Shown in pieces: positions 17,328 through 26,767 of a DNA stretch of 64,000 bases. The DNA is from an uncultured Psychrobacter sp. GTDB lineage: Bacteria; Pseudomonadota; Gammaproteobacteria; Pseudomonadales; Moraxellaceae. Position 1 is the first letter of the stretch. Each line of letters begins with the position of its first letter. Under the pieces are notes generated by a model. The model had not been told where the DNA came from, ran no database searches, and saw only the letters and a program-made list of their open reading frames with translations. The DNA is taken from positions 1 to 64,000 of the forward strand of contig CANLXO010000012.1 of the NCBI GenBank assembly GCA_947495055.1. The letters run 5' to 3'. The position numbers were made by a program, and so were the translations under genes.

Positions 17328-18947
17328 ATGACCACTGCTGCCAACAATTCTGCAATCCCAACTATCAAAGAAGATCGTATTCTTATTCTTGATTTTGGCT
17401 CGCAATATAGCCAGCTCATCGCTCGCCGTGTGCGCGATTCTGGCGTTTTTTGTGAGATGTTCCCTTATGATATCGACAGCGACCGTATCAAAGATTTTGG
17501 TGCCAAAGGTGTCATCCTATCGGGCGGCCCTGAGAGTGTGCATGCGGAAAACAGCCCACGTATCAATGACGCTGTGTTTGAGCTTGGTGTACCAGTACTT
17601 GGCATTTGCTACGGTATGCAGGCGATGGCAGATCGTTTTGGCGGGCAGGTTCATGCCAGTGATATTCATGAGTTTGGTGCGGCGACCATCGAAGTGAATG
17701 GTCACTCAAAGCTTACTAGTGGCATCGAAGATAGCGTCAGTGAAGACAAATCGACCACGCTAAACGTCTGGATGAGCCATGGTGACAAGGTCATCGAAGC
17801 GCCGCAAGGCTTTGATATCATCGCCAGCACACCAAGCTGCCCGATTGCGATTATGGCCAATGATGACAAGCAATACTACGGTCTACAGTTCCACCCAGAA
17901 GTGACGCACACCCTACAAGGTCAGGCGCTGCTAGGTCGTTTTGTCCATCAGATTTGCGATTGTGCTGGTGAGTGGACACCAGACAACATTGTCGATATGC
18001 GCGTGGCACAATTAAAAGAGCAAATCGGTGACAAGCAAGTACTGCTCGGTCTCTCAGGCGGCGTCGATAGTTCAGTGGTTGCGGCGCTACTGCATAAAGC
18101 GATTGGCGATCAGCTGACTTGTGTATTTGTGGATAATGGTCTCTTGCGTCTGCATGAAGGCGATCAGGTGATGCAAGTGTTTGCCGAAAACATGGGCGTC
18201 AAAGTCATCCGTGTTGATGCCGAAGATTTGTTCTTAGATGCGCTAGCAGGTGAGTCTGATCCAGAGAAAAAACGCAAAATCATCGGCAAAACCTTTATCG
18301 ATGTGTTTGCCAATAGTGCCCGCGAAATCAGCGCACAAAGCGATGGCAAAACCATTGAGTTCTTAGCACAAGGGACGATTTACCCTGACGTCATCGAATC
18401 AGCCAAATCGCACCAAGGTAAGGCGCACGTGATTAAGAGCCACCATAACGTTGGTGGTCTACCAGATGACTTGGCGTTCAAATTGATTGAGCCGTTACGT
18501 GATTTGTTCAAAGATGAAGTGCGTAAACTCGGTATCACTTTAGGTCTGCCAGAGAAGATGATCTATCGTCATCCGTTCCCAGGCCCAGGTCTAGGCGTAC
18601 GTATCCTTGGTGAAGTCAAAAAAGAATATGCTGATATCCTGCGTCTTGCCGATGCTATCTTTATGCAGGAGCTGGAGCGTTCAGGCTGGTATGACAAAAC
18701 CGCGCAAGCCTTTGCCGTCTTCCAACCAATCAAATCAGTTGGCGTGGTCGGTGATGGCCGCCGCTATGCGTGGGTCATCGCGCTACGTGCGGTTGAGACC
18801 GTAGACTTTATGACCGCACGCTTTGCGCATCTGCCATATGATTTGATCGAGACGGTATCGAACCGCATCATGAATGAAATCGCTGATGTATCACGCGTGA
18901 CTTATGATGTGTCGAGTAAGCCGCCGGCGACGATTGAGTGGGAGTAG
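17328..18947 (+). CDS. guaA: GMP synthase (glutamine-hydrolysing)
   Basis: Final step of GMP synthesis: XMP, glutamine and ATP to GMP. The N-terminal class I glutamine amidotransferase has the nucleophile Cys in GICYGMQAM (about residue 94) and the His/Glu pair in QFHPEVTH. The ATP pyrophosphatase domain has the P-loop [14 protein letters not shown], and the C-terminal dimerisation domain ends with the conserved [10 protein letters not shown] choose ATG at 17328 over a TTG four codons earlier because GGA sits eight bases before it. Length of 539 residues is slightly longer than the E. coli enzyme because of a short N-terminal extension. A strong terminator follows directly. Confidence 0.98.
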   Translation: MTTAANNSAIPTIKEDRILILDFGSQYSQLIARRVRDSGVFCEMFPYDIDSDRIKDFGAKGVILSGGPESVHAENSPRINDAVFELGVPVLGICYGMQAMADRFGGQVHASDIHEFGAATIEVNGHSKLTSGIEDSVSEDKSTTLNVWMSHGDKVIEAPQGFDIIASTPSCPIAIMANDDKQYYGLQFHPEVTHTLQGQALLGRFVHQICDCAGEWTPDNIVDMRVAQLKEQIGDKQVLLGLSGGVDSSVVAALLHKAIGDQLTCVFVDNGLLRLHEGDQVMQVFAENMGVKVIRVDAEDLFLDALAGESDPEKKRKIIGKTFIDVFANSAREISAQSDGKTIEFLAQGTIYPDVIESAKSHQGKAHVIKSHHNVGGLPDDLAFKLIEPLRDLFKDEVRKLGITLGLPEKMIYRHPFPGPGLGVRILGEVKKEYADILRLADAIFMQELERSGWYDKTAQAFAVFQPIKSVGVVGDGRRYAWVIALRAVETVDFMTARFAHLPYDLIETVSNRIMNEIADVSRVTYDVSSKPPATIEWE

Positions 18948-18972
18948 TATTTACTTAGTCTTTAGCTGACAT

Positions 18973-19006
18973 AAAAAAACACTCAACTTGATTGGGTGTT
19001 TTTTTT
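18973..19006 (+). terminator. Intrinsic terminator of guaA
   Basis: AAAAAACACTCAA and TTGGGTGTTTTTTTT form a stem around CTTGA, with a long T run, 26 bp after the guaA stop. Confidence 0.92.
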
Positions 19007-19056
19007 GCTAAGAAGTTTTGGAGCTAATCTCGCTTTCCGCTATTATCTTGTCTGCC

Positions 19057-19133
19057 CACTAGAGCCGCGACTAAAGCCCACTGTGTTCCTGCTACCGCGA
19101 GACCACAGCGGGCTAAGTCGCTGCAATCTAGTG
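19057..19133. repeat. 77-bp imperfect palindrome downstream of guaA
   Basis: The arms start CACTAGAG and end TCTAGTG and contain GCGACTAAAGCCCACTGTG against CCACAGCGGGCTAAGTCGC. It lies in the 478-bp gap between guaA and the next small gene. Apart from this palindrome, the guaA terminator and a small hairpin near the following start codon, nothing else is evident in that gap. Confidence 0.55.
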
Positions 19134-19364
19134 ATTCAACAAGGATAACCGCTGCAATCGAGGCTAAAACGCTCTAGGATTTTGATTTGAGTATGCATGT
19201 CAGATACTTTAAATAGGACAAATTACCATATCTTTATTGAGGATAGAGGTTTTTCAGCTAGAAGATGTATGAAATGATTAATTAAAACAATACTTTAGTA
19301 GGGTAAGTAAATTTATGTCGCCAAAATTATATGCGTTTTTCTCAAGCTTGCTTCAATATAAAGA

Positions 19365-19386
19365 CACTTACCACCCTCGGTAAGTG
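19365..19386 (+). promoter_or_regulatory. Hairpin just upstream of a small gene
   Basis: CACTTACC, loop ACCCTC, GGTAAGTG: a perfect 8-bp stem ending 39 bp before the ATG of the 45-residue gene. It lacks a T run. It could be a 5'-UTR structure affecting mRNA stability or translation. Confidence 0.4.
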
Positions 19387-19425
19387 GCAATTTCGCCATT
19401 ATAGTGTTCAAAAAGGATATATGAT

Positions 19426-19563
19426 ATGAGTAAGAAAACTGTAGCAAGTAATAACACCGATATGGTTAACCGCAATAAAGGTACCAACGGTACTAATATA
19501 GCTAACTCTAAAAATACTGGTAATAGAGGAAAGCAACTAAATCCTAATCAGAAAAAAGGTTAA
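19426..19563 (+). CDS. Small Asn/Lys-rich basic protein, 45 residues
   Basis: An open frame starts at ATG with AAAAGGAT eight bases upstream and ends at TAA. The product begins MSKKTVASNN and ends QLNPNQKKG. It is rich in Asn, Lys, Gly and Thr with almost no hydrophobic residues, so it is probably disordered and may bind nucleic acid. The good ribosome site, the upstream hairpin and the clean N/K/G/T composition argue for a real gene, although I do not recognise the family. It lies 90 bp before the 557-residue unknown gene on the same strand; co-transcription is possible. Confidence 0.6.
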   Translation: MSKKTVASNNTDMVNRNKGTNGTNIANSKNTGNRGKQLNPNQKKG

Positions 19564-19653
19564 ATGATTAGAGTTTTTACAATTAAAGCTGTGCTTTCTA
19601 TAGGTAGAAGGCATAGCTAATATCTCTTAAACTCATATAAACTAGGGTTCAGT

Positions 19654-21327
19654 ATGACTGATTTAGCGCAATTTCCTTCTCAAGGAGATTTACTCAAATT
19701 TGTCTATAACGCGACAGGTATCATACCGTCTAAAAGTAATTTCATTATAGATGTTGAAATAGATAATAAAAGCTTACATAAGAGTCTAAATAGACTAGCT
19801 AGAGAAGAGGGTGATTTCTTAAAAAATTTTGAAGAACATGCTAATGAGTTTAGGTCAGCAATATATGGTTTGTTTTCTAACACTATGTATAGCGATACAT
19901 TATCTGATCCACTTATAGAGATATTTCAAGTCTATACTCAAACGGTATTAACTGACCATACCTATCTAGAAAAAAAAGAGTCTTTGCTATACCTGATACA
20001 TCATATTTTTTTGCAAAGAGCTACTATCTCAATATTTAAATATCAACACTATTACAGTGCATTTTTAGATGCTACAGTTGCACCCAAGAGTAAATTTTGG
20101 TTTTTAGATTGTGAAAGTACAACGCCTTTAGCTTGCGTTATAAATTGGATATACGATTGTGAGAAAAAGAATCTAGAAGTCTTTCATGACAATTCTGAGT
20201 TTAGTACTGATGAATCTATTGATCAAATTGATAAGGATTTAGCTAACGTAAGAAATTGGCTATCTGGTACTGTTAAACTACCACCGTTCTCTAACATCTT
20301 AGACGTTTTTAACAGAGCGTTTAAAGTTCATAAAATTGATGATGATAAAAAGGATAGGTATAGGTTTTTTCTTTTTATCGCTAGGTTTGCAACTTACTGC
20401 TTAAACAGTTTAGTTGAGAATTATAGTCAAGAAGAAGTTGCCCGGACACTAAACAAATTAAAATTGTACTTGGGTCTTATTACTAAAGATTATGAGTATC
20501 TGTGTTCTGTTATTGATGCTCACAGAACGACTAGGTTGACAGATGCAGAAAGCTCTATGGGCGAAAGTTATACAAAAATACAGAATGTCGATTTTTTTCT
20601 TAATAAATCGATGGAGTATCAAAATTTCATTGCTCATCATCTTAACAATATTCAAGTAGAGTATATTAAAGCATCTTCGAGAAGTACTAAGCCTCAAAGT
20701 GAATCTATCCATGATATCCATCAAGAAATATTGAAAGAGCTAAGTGCTAGTAATGCTGCACAATATAAATTTATTATTAAGTTTTTTCAAGACCGTTTAG
20801 TTCCACCAAATCAGGAAGGCTACACGGAAAATATCAAGAATTGTATATACGCTTATGATGTGATGAAGCAAAGATATAATCATCAGCAGTGGCTAAACGA
20901 ATACTACGAAGTTGGTAATGATTCAGTTTATCCTTGGCTTGTACATTGGGTAGGTGGTATGAAATCATTTTATAGTAGGGATTTTGAATCGTCCCTTAGT
21001 AGTATGAGAAAAGCCTTTGAAACGATTAGATATTCAGCAGGTAATAGGCAAATTAAATTTATAGAAGATTATATGCTAGTAGCGTTAGCACAGCCTAACA
21101 AGAACGGTAATATACAAGGGTGGAAAGATTTTAAACTAGCGTTCAAATGGGGTGTGTTTATGAACCATTTCGACGCTTTTCCAGAGTTCTATACTGATAT
21201 AAGTAATAAAGAGCTAGAAGCAATTTTTAAAGATAGAAAAAAATCTTATAAGTCAGTTTCAGGTAGTAATTTTGACACTAAAGTTTTAGCAAAGCTCTTA
21301 TTTCACTGGAAATATGATAACCAATAA
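19654..21327 (+). CDS. Hypothetical protein, 557 residues, helical
   Basis: I do not recognise this protein. It has no signal peptide or membrane segment and is mostly amphipathic helix with many aromatic residues. Visible landmarks include a Trp-rich stretch near residues 148-170, a possible TPR-like region near residues 425-450 (VHWVGGMKSFYSRDFESSL) and a basic C-terminus ending FHWKYDNQ. No P-loop, nuclease or HTH motif was found. Composition is AT-rich compared with guaA and the reductase genes on either side, which suggests acquired DNA. It starts at ATG after an AGGG ribosome site and follows the 45-residue gene. A role in a defence or stress pair is only a guess. Confidence 0.75.
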   Translation: MTDLAQFPSQGDLLKFVYNATGIIPSKSNFIIDVEIDNKSLHKSLNRLAREEGDFLKNFEEHANEFRSAIYGLFSNTMYSDTLSDPLIEIFQVYTQTVLTDHTYLEKKESLLYLIHHIFLQRATISIFKYQHYYSAFLDATVAPKSKFWFLDCESTTPLACVINWIYDCEKKNLEVFHDNSEFSTDESIDQIDKDLANVRNWLSGTVKLPPFSNILDVFNRAFKVHKIDDDKKDRYRFFLFIARFATYCLNSLVENYSQEEVARTLNKLKLYLGLITKDYEYLCSVIDAHRTTRLTDAESSMGESYTKIQNVDFFLNKSMEYQNFIAHHLNNIQVEYIKASSRSTKPQSESIHDIHQEILKELSASNAAQYKFIIKFFQDRLVPPNQEGYTENIKNCIYAYDVMKQRYNHQQWLNEYYEVGNDSVYPWLVHWVGGMKSFYSRDFESSLSSMRKAFETIRYSAGNRQIKFIEDYMLVALAQPNKNGNIQGWKDFKLAFKWGVFMNHFDAFPEFYTDISNKELEAIFKDRKKSYKSVSGSNFDTKVLAKLLFHWKYDNQ

Positions 21328-21405
21328 TAGCATTCTAATAGAAAAAAGCAGCACCCCAAAAAAGAGCACTGCCATTATCTAAAAACCAGTTATAGAACCA
21401 AAACT

Positions 21406-22407
21406 TTAACCCCGCACATTCACCACGTAACGTCCCACAGCCTTACCATCAATAAAGCGCTCTAGGTATTCAGGGGTTTGCTCAAGGGTGATTTCTTCCG
21501 CGTAGTTGTCCAGATTGGGCAGTTTCATATCAGTAGCCACGCGCTGCCAGATTGCCTTTTTATCCTCTAATGGAATATAGACCGAATCGATACCCAGTAG
21601 CGATACGCCGCGAGTGATAAACGGCAACACCGTCATGGAGAATTCAGCAGAGGCCGCCAGACCACAAGAGGTCACCGCACCGCCTGCTTTGGTTTGCTTA
21701 AGTAGATTGGCTAAATAGTCACCGCCAACGGTATCGATAGCATTCGCCCACAGCTCGCGTCCGACAGGCCTTTTGCCGACTTCATTGACACTATTACGAT
21801 GACGGACTTCAGTTGCGCCTAATTCTTTGAGATGCTCGGTTTGTTCCGTTTTTCCTGAGAAGGCGATAACGTTATAACCCAATTGATTGAGTATGGCGAT
21901 ACTAATACTACCGACACCGCCCGTAGCACCGCTGACAGCGACTGGGCCGTGTTCAGGTTTTGCGCCCATTTTCTCAAGCTTTTGGATACTAAGCGCGGCA
22001 GTGACACCGCCCGTACCATAGATCATCGCCTCTTTTAGCGTGAGAGAGTCTGGACATTTAACCGCCCAATCAGCAGGAATAGCAATCATCTCAGCGAGGC
22101 CGCCATCAGTGTTCATGCCTAGATCATAGCCAAAGATGACGACTTCTTGACCTTTGGTAAAGGTGCCAGACTTATCGCTAACGACCACGCCAGCAGCATC
22201 GATACCAGGGGTATGTGGGAAGTTTTTGCTAATAGCTTTATTGCCTGAGGCTGACATTGCGTCTTTATAATTTAAGGATGAGTAATGCACCTCAACTAGC
22301 AGATCATTGTCAGGTAAATCGCTGACATGGCGCTGCTCAATGCTTTTGTTAAATTCGCCGTCGCTGGTTTCGCGTACGACTAGCGCTTTAAAGGTTTGCT
22401 CGGACAT
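21406..22407 (-). CDS. acuI: AcuI/YhdH-type acryloyl-CoA reductase family protein
   Basis: 333-residue zinc-independent medium-chain dehydrogenase/reductase of the AcuI/YhdH type. It has the early SSLNYKDAMSASG (substrate side), HTPGIDAAGVV, and the NADPH-binding VSGATGGVGSISIAIL. The family reduces acryloyl-CoA to propionyl-CoA, relevant to DMSP and 3-hydroxypropionate use, although many members have unknown substrates. Length matches the family. First of three adjacent MDR genes on the minus strand. The closest downstream MDR starts 1.0 kb upstream of this gene with a 44-bp gap, suggesting a shared transcript. Confidence 0.88.
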   Translation of the reverse strand: MSEQTFKALVVRETSDGEFNKSIEQRHVSDLPDNDLLVEVHYSSLNYKDAMSASGNKAISKNFPHTPGIDAAGVVVSDKSGTFTKGQEVVIFGYDLGMNTDGGLAEMIAIPADWAVKCPDSLTLKEAMIYGTGGVTAALSIQKLEKMGAKPEHGPVAVSGATGGVGSISIAILNQLGYNVIAFSGKTEQTEHLKELGATEVRHRNSVNEVGKRPVGRELWANAIDTVGGDYLANLLKQTKAGGAVTSCGLAASAEFSMTVLPFITRGVSLLGIDSVYIPLEDKKAIWQRVATDMKLPNLDNYAEEITLEQTPEYLERFIDGKAVGRYVVNVRG

Positions 22408-22451
22408 AATAGTATCTCCTAAAAAAATAGTGCTAGTGGGTTTATATACAT

Positions 22452-23429
22452 TTACGGCTTAAGTAATACCTTACCATTTTTACCCGATTGCAATTTACCA
22501 TCGACCGCTTGAGTGATATCAGCCAAATCAAAAGTAGCTTCGACAGGAAGCTGTAATTTACCATCTACGGCGCGCTTAATGAGTTCATCAACTAGGCGTT
22601 GTTTATTCTCCACGCTCATCTCTTGGCTCAGCTTGCTACCCCAAAATCCTTTGATCACCGCCTGTTTAAAGATCACATCGGTAGGGTTAAGTACCATAGG
22701 CTTACCCGACATCGCGCCAAATACTGCAAAGGTGCCGCCATGACCTAGGAGCGAGAGCATATCGCCGCTATCTTGACCGCCGACCGAATCAACTGCTGCG
22801 CTGATTTTGTCGTCACCGAGGAGCGCTTTGACCTGTTCTTTCCAGTCATCATCTTCGGTATTGATGTTATTCTTTGCGCCGACCGCTTCTAATTCCTCTA
22901 CCGCTTCTTTACTGCGTACGACATTGATGGTGTTGACATCGCGCGCTGCGGCTAGCATGGCAAGCGACTTACCGACCGCGCCATTAGCAGCGTTATGAAT
23001 GACCCATTGACCACTTTCTACTTCTAAGAATTCGAGCAGCATCAAAGCGCTTAGCGGCATAGCGATCAATTGCGCCGCCATCTCATCATCTAAGCTCTCA
23101 GGGATGGCAAAGACCATATCCTCGACAGCGACAAAGTACTCCGCCCAAGTGGCTTGTACACTGGCTGCGGCGACACGCTGACCGACTTTTAGATTTTTAA
23201 CATCACTACCAACAGCATCGACCACGCCTACCGCCTCAGAGCCTGCGATGGCTGGCAGTTCAGGCTTAAAGCCATATTTGCCGCGAATGGTCAATAGGTC
23301 ATGATTATGAATAGAAGCGAGTACGGTTTTGACGCGTACCTCATTAGCTTTGGGCTCAGGAATTGGGCGATCGCCTAGGCTGAGGACTTCGGTTGGTTTG
23401 CCAAATTCGTTATAAGTTGCGCTGCGCAT
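22452..23429 (-). CDS. Zinc-independent MDR (quinone oxidoreductase-like)
   Basis: 325-residue medium-chain reductase. The Rossmann segment reads VIHNAANGAVGKSLAMLAAA, and the N-terminus MRSATYNEFGKPTEVL is typical of MECR/ETR-like 2-enoyl thioester reductases. I start at ATG 23429, preceded by AAAGGA; an in-frame extension to 23552 has no ribosome site and no family-like sequence. The AANGAVG loop resembles trans-2-enoyl-CoA or quinone reductases, so an enoyl-thioester reductase is plausible. Flanked by acuI-like and a further MDR gene. Confidence 0.85.
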   Translation of the reverse strand: MRSATYNEFGKPTEVLSLGDRPIPEPKANEVRVKTVLASIHNHDLLTIRGKYGFKPELPAIAGSEAVGVVDAVGSDVKNLKVGQRVAAASVQATWAEYFVAVEDMVFAIPESLDDEMAAQLIAMPLSALMLLEFLEVESGQWVIHNAANGAVGKSLAMLAAARDVNTINVVRSKEAVEELEAVGAKNNINTEDDDWKEQVKALLGDDKISAAVDSVGGQDSGDMLSLLGHGGTFAVFGAMSGKPMVLNPTDVIFKQAVIKGFWGSKLSQEMSVENKQRLVDELIKRAVDGKLQLPVEATFDLADITQAVDGKLQSGKNGKVLLKP

Positions 23430-23596
23430 AATAAATCCTTTTTTTGATTTTAAGTGTTTTGTACTTTTAAATATTTTTTGCAAATGCTTAGCTACTTGCT
23501 CGATAGCTATAAAACAAGCACTACCATAACAAGTGAACCTAAAGGTTCGCAATGTGACTTTGGTTAAACCTTTTAATGCGTTCTTTAATAAATGAG

Positions 23597-24538
23597 CTAT
23601 ACCTCAACGATTACTTTACCTACGGTATGATTGGTCTCAACTTGACGATGCGCGTCATGCAGCTTTGCAAAGGCAAAAGTCTTGAACACATGCGGTTTTA
23701 GCACCCTCTTCTCAAGCATAGTCTTGAGTGTTTGCATGTCATCGCCATTAGAGGTGACGTTAAAATAAGCAACATCGATGTCATGCTCACGCGCGTAATT
23801 GAGTACCTCATCAGAGAATTGCGGGGTAGGTAGACTGATAATTTCGCCGCCATCTTTGGTCACTTTTAGAGAGTTCTTGAGCACCTCACCACCGATTGCA
23901 TCCAATACAAAGTCTAAATCTGAGACTATTTTTTCAAAGTCTTGAGCTTCATAATCGATATGCTCATCTGCACCGAGCGACAACACAAAATCCCTATTGT
24001 CAGCGGAGGAGGTGGAGATGACATAAGCGCCGATATCTTTGGCGATCTGTACCGCAAAATGACCGACGCCGCCAGAGCCTGCATGAATAAGGACTTTATC
24101 ACCCGCCTTTATTCTTGGGCGTAGTACTTGTAATGCGGTTAATGCTGCAAGCGTGGTCGCGGCGGCTTCTGGAAAAGAGGTGCCCTCAGGAATCTCGACC
24201 AAATGCTCGCCAGGCGCGGCGACGTATTCGGCATACGCACTGCCATGACCTGGGAAGTTAACGAGTCCAAATACCTTGTCACCCGTCTTAAAGTCAGTAA
24301 CATCGCGGCCCACCGCATGGACTATACCTGCAATATCCCAGCCCAAAATCAGTGGTCTATCGGTGCCATAGACTTTGTCTAGTAATTTTGGCATCTCGCG
24401 TATTTTGACATCGACAGGATTGATACTTATGGCTTTGATCTTAATTAGCACCTCACCATCTTTGGGCATGGGCGTATCAATCTCACTTAGAGTTAGATTC
24501 TCAATACCGCCCGCTTCGTGGAGTAGATAGGCTTGCAT
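23597..24538 (-). CDS. NADP-dependent MDR oxidoreductase
   Basis: 313-residue zinc-independent MDR with the substrate segment SINPVDVKIREMP, GWDIAGIVHAVG and the NADPH loop VLIHAGSGGVGHFAVQIAKD, as in quinone oxidoreductase and zeta-crystallin-like enzymes. The ATG at 24538 has a strong AAGGAGG site, so I discard the ten-residue upstream extension. The physiological substrate is unknown. Third of a run of three paralogous reductases in one direction, separated from its neighbour by 167 bp. Confidence 0.86.
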   Translation of the reverse strand: MQAYLLHEAGGIENLTLSEIDTPMPKDGEVLIKIKAISINPVDVKIREMPKLLDKVYGTDRPLILGWDIAGIVHAVGRDVTDFKTGDKVFGLVNFPGHGSAYAEYVAAPGEHLVEIPEGTSFPEAAATTLAALTALQVLRPRIKAGDKVLIHAGSGGVGHFAVQIAKDIGAYVISTSSADNRDFVLSLGADEHIDYEAQDFEKIVSDLDFVLDAIGGEVLKNSLKVTKDGGEIISLPTPQFSDEVLNYAREHDIDVAYFNVTSNGDDMQTLKTMLEKRVLKPHVFKTFAFAKLHDAHRQVETNHTVGKVIVEV

Positions 24539-24640
24539 AGTGGCCTCCTTTATTGTTGTTATAAACAATTACCTTAACAAGAGGCTTGGATTACTAGCAA
24601 GGCAGATTTGGTTACCTGATGTTGTGAGAGTCTAACAAGA

Positions 24641-24895
24641 TCAATAAAACTCGATGCGGCTCAGCACATGCTCTTGCACCAGATACGCGCAGAGATAAGC
24701 ACTGGGCCAAGCAAAGAGAAACGCCAGTCCCCATGAGCCCATTAGATCAGCGAAAAAATGATCGCTATAGCCCGTCTTGACCAGTATCAGTGCTGCTGAG
24801 ATGATAAGTGACATCATTAACGCCATAAGGCAGGTAAATATCAGACGGTAGTATTTGCGACGAATACGAATGTTGAGGGTAGTAGTGTTTGCCAT
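24641..24895 (-). CDS. DUF2798-like small membrane protein
   Basis: 84 residues with two hydrophobic segments (about 19-39 and 54-74) and a basic N-terminus. The pattern of two helices with MSLIIS and WPSAYLCAYL fits DUF2798. The function of the family is unknown. The nearest upstream gene is the MATE exporter on the same strand, with a 126-bp gap. Confidence 0.75.
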   Translation of the reverse strand: MANTTTLNIRIRRKYYRLIFTCLMALMMSLIISAALILVKTGYSDHFFADLMGSWGLAFLFAWPSAYLCAYLVQEHVLSRIEFY

Positions 24896-25021
24896 AATCT
24901 TCTGCTTAGTTATTGTTTTTAATGACCGCTATTCATGCGCTAGCGGCGGTGACGTTTTTATTGAGCTAGCCCCAACTCGATGCCAACGCTTAGCCTCACT
25001 AAATTCGCCCTTTTGCAGTAC

Positions 25022-26554
25022 CTAATCAATGCTCTGAAGTTTGTGGCGTAAGTCGGCAATACGCAGCGAAGGTAAATGCTTCCACGACGTCGTCGGTGCC
25101 ATATCACGGCACGACGAACAAGTCCCTACCTGAGCACGGTAGCCCTCAGATCTTTGCGCCGCTTCCTCTGCCGACAGGTTTTTGCCTTTACGCCAGCCGC
25201 CATGTAGATACAGTCCTCCGCCCATTACAGCGGTAGCAACCATGCCTGCTGGGAACGACAGCCAAAGCGCATCGGTGCCAAGCACAGGATAAAGCCCAAA
25301 AGCAAAGCCAAGTCGCACCGGATACATCGAGATGACCATGACAATCAGCGGCCAAATCACATAGCCATTTGCACGCATAGTACCAAAGAACACTTGCGCG
25401 ATACCAAAGAACACAAAGCCCCATGTCGCCATGAGCTGAATATGACGACCAATCGGTACTGCTGGGCTATCACTACCCAAGAAAAAGCTCAAAATAGTGC
25501 TATCAAAAATGGTCAGCACGCCGATCATAGTACCTGTTAGCACCACGTTAAAGATAAGCCCCCAGCGGGTGATTCCTGCCACGCGGCTCCATTGATCGGC
25601 ACCGATGTTTTGCGCGACCATGGCGCTTGCCGCCGCACTGAGCGCCATGGCAGGCATCTGTACATACGTCCACAGCTGCTGGGTCGCGCTGTAGGCGGCG
25701 GTCGTCTGTACCCCTTCGCGGTTGATAAGCGATAGCATAGTCAATGCCGCTGATGAGATAACGATCATCTGCAGACCCATGGGCAAACCCTTAGAGAACA
25801 TCGACTTCAAAATCTCACGGTCAGCACGCAAAAAGCGCAGCTCTGGCATACTTAAGGTCAGTACTGAGCCGCGCCAGTACAAAGTAATAATCATGCCAAT
25901 AAGCGCGATAGCATTTGCCGCCGCGGTCGCAACCGCCGAGCCAAATATACCCCATTCAGGAAACGGCCCCAGACCCAAAATAAGTGTCGGTGTCAAAACC
26001 AGGTCAATGACCACCGAGATAATAATAAACCAAAGCGGCGTCGTAGAGTCCCCCGTGCCGCGTAGCGCCATCATCATCAGCGTAAAAGTTAAGGTGACAG
26101 GCATCGCAATAAAAATCATGCGCAGATAAGTCAGCGCAAGATCAAACGCACTTGGCGGCGTACCGAGTAGATCTAGTAGCATCGGCGCAAATATCCATCC
26201 GCCTGCCGAGACCAGTACACTTATCGGAATAATGCTACCCAGCGCCGTTCCCATCGTGCGCTTGATCAGGACCTCGTTGCGGCTGCCCATCGCTTGACCG
26301 ATCAAGATAGTCGCCGCCATACCGAAACCAAAGACAAAAGAGATCATAATAAACATCAAGATATTGCCGTTCGCTGTCGCCGCCAGCGCCTCTTCACCCA
26401 AAAACCGACCCACCCAAACGGCATTGATCGAGCCGTTTAGAGACTGTAGCGCTGATGAGCCAAGGGTAGGCAAGGCAAATAGCAGTATGGTTTTGGGAAT
26501 GGACCCTTTGGTAAGGTCACGCTTCTTATCAGTGGAGGTACTGGTATCGCTCAA
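25022..26554 (-). CDS. MATE-family multidrug/Na+ exporter
   Basis: 510-residue, 12-helix inner-membrane protein of the MATE family (MatE domain twice: residues about 25-185 and 250-410). The N-terminal TKGSIPKTILLFALPTLGSS and the VGRFLGEEALAATANGN segment are typical. The last 60 or so residues form a hydrophilic tail containing CSSC, unlike the short tails I expect for the family, and its role is unknown. Substrate not predictable. It may be co-transcribed with the downstream DUF2798 gene. Confidence 0.88.
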   Translation of the reverse strand: MSDTSTSTDKKRDLTKGSIPKTILLFALPTLGSSALQSLNGSINAVWVGRFLGEEALAATANGNILMFIMISFVFGFGMAATILIGQAMGSRNEVLIKRTMGTALGSIIPISVLVSAGGWIFAPMLLDLLGTPPSAFDLALTYLRMIFIAMPVTLTFTLMMMALRGTGDSTTPLWFIIISVVIDLVLTPTLILGLGPFPEWGIFGSAVATAAANAIALIGMIITLYWRGSVLTLSMPELRFLRADREILKSMFSKGLPMGLQMIVISSAALTMLSLINREGVQTTAAYSATQQLWTYVQMPAMALSAAASAMVAQNIGADQWSRVAGITRWGLIFNVVLTGTMIGVLTIFDSTILSFFLGSDSPAVPIGRHIQLMATWGFVFFGIAQVFFGTMRANGYVIWPLIVMVISMYPVRLGFAFGLYPVLGTDALWLSFPAGMVATAVMGGGLYLHGGWRKGKNLSAEEAAQRSEGYRAQVGTCSSCRDMAPTTSWKHLPSLRIADLRHKLQSID

Positions 26555-26767
26555 TGTGCATCCTTTTTGCCATCCAAGTAGGCGTAGGTTAAATAAAGAC
26601 GCCTATTATAAATGACAATGCTTGAGTCATTTGATTAGAAAGGTAATCAGCTCGGTGGTCGTTTTGTTTATTATAAAACTGTTTTGACTATCAAGTTATC
26701 AATTAACAACCCTAAACACGAGTTTGCCGTTAAACTCATAAGCAAAACTCATATTTAGGAAGCTCTC

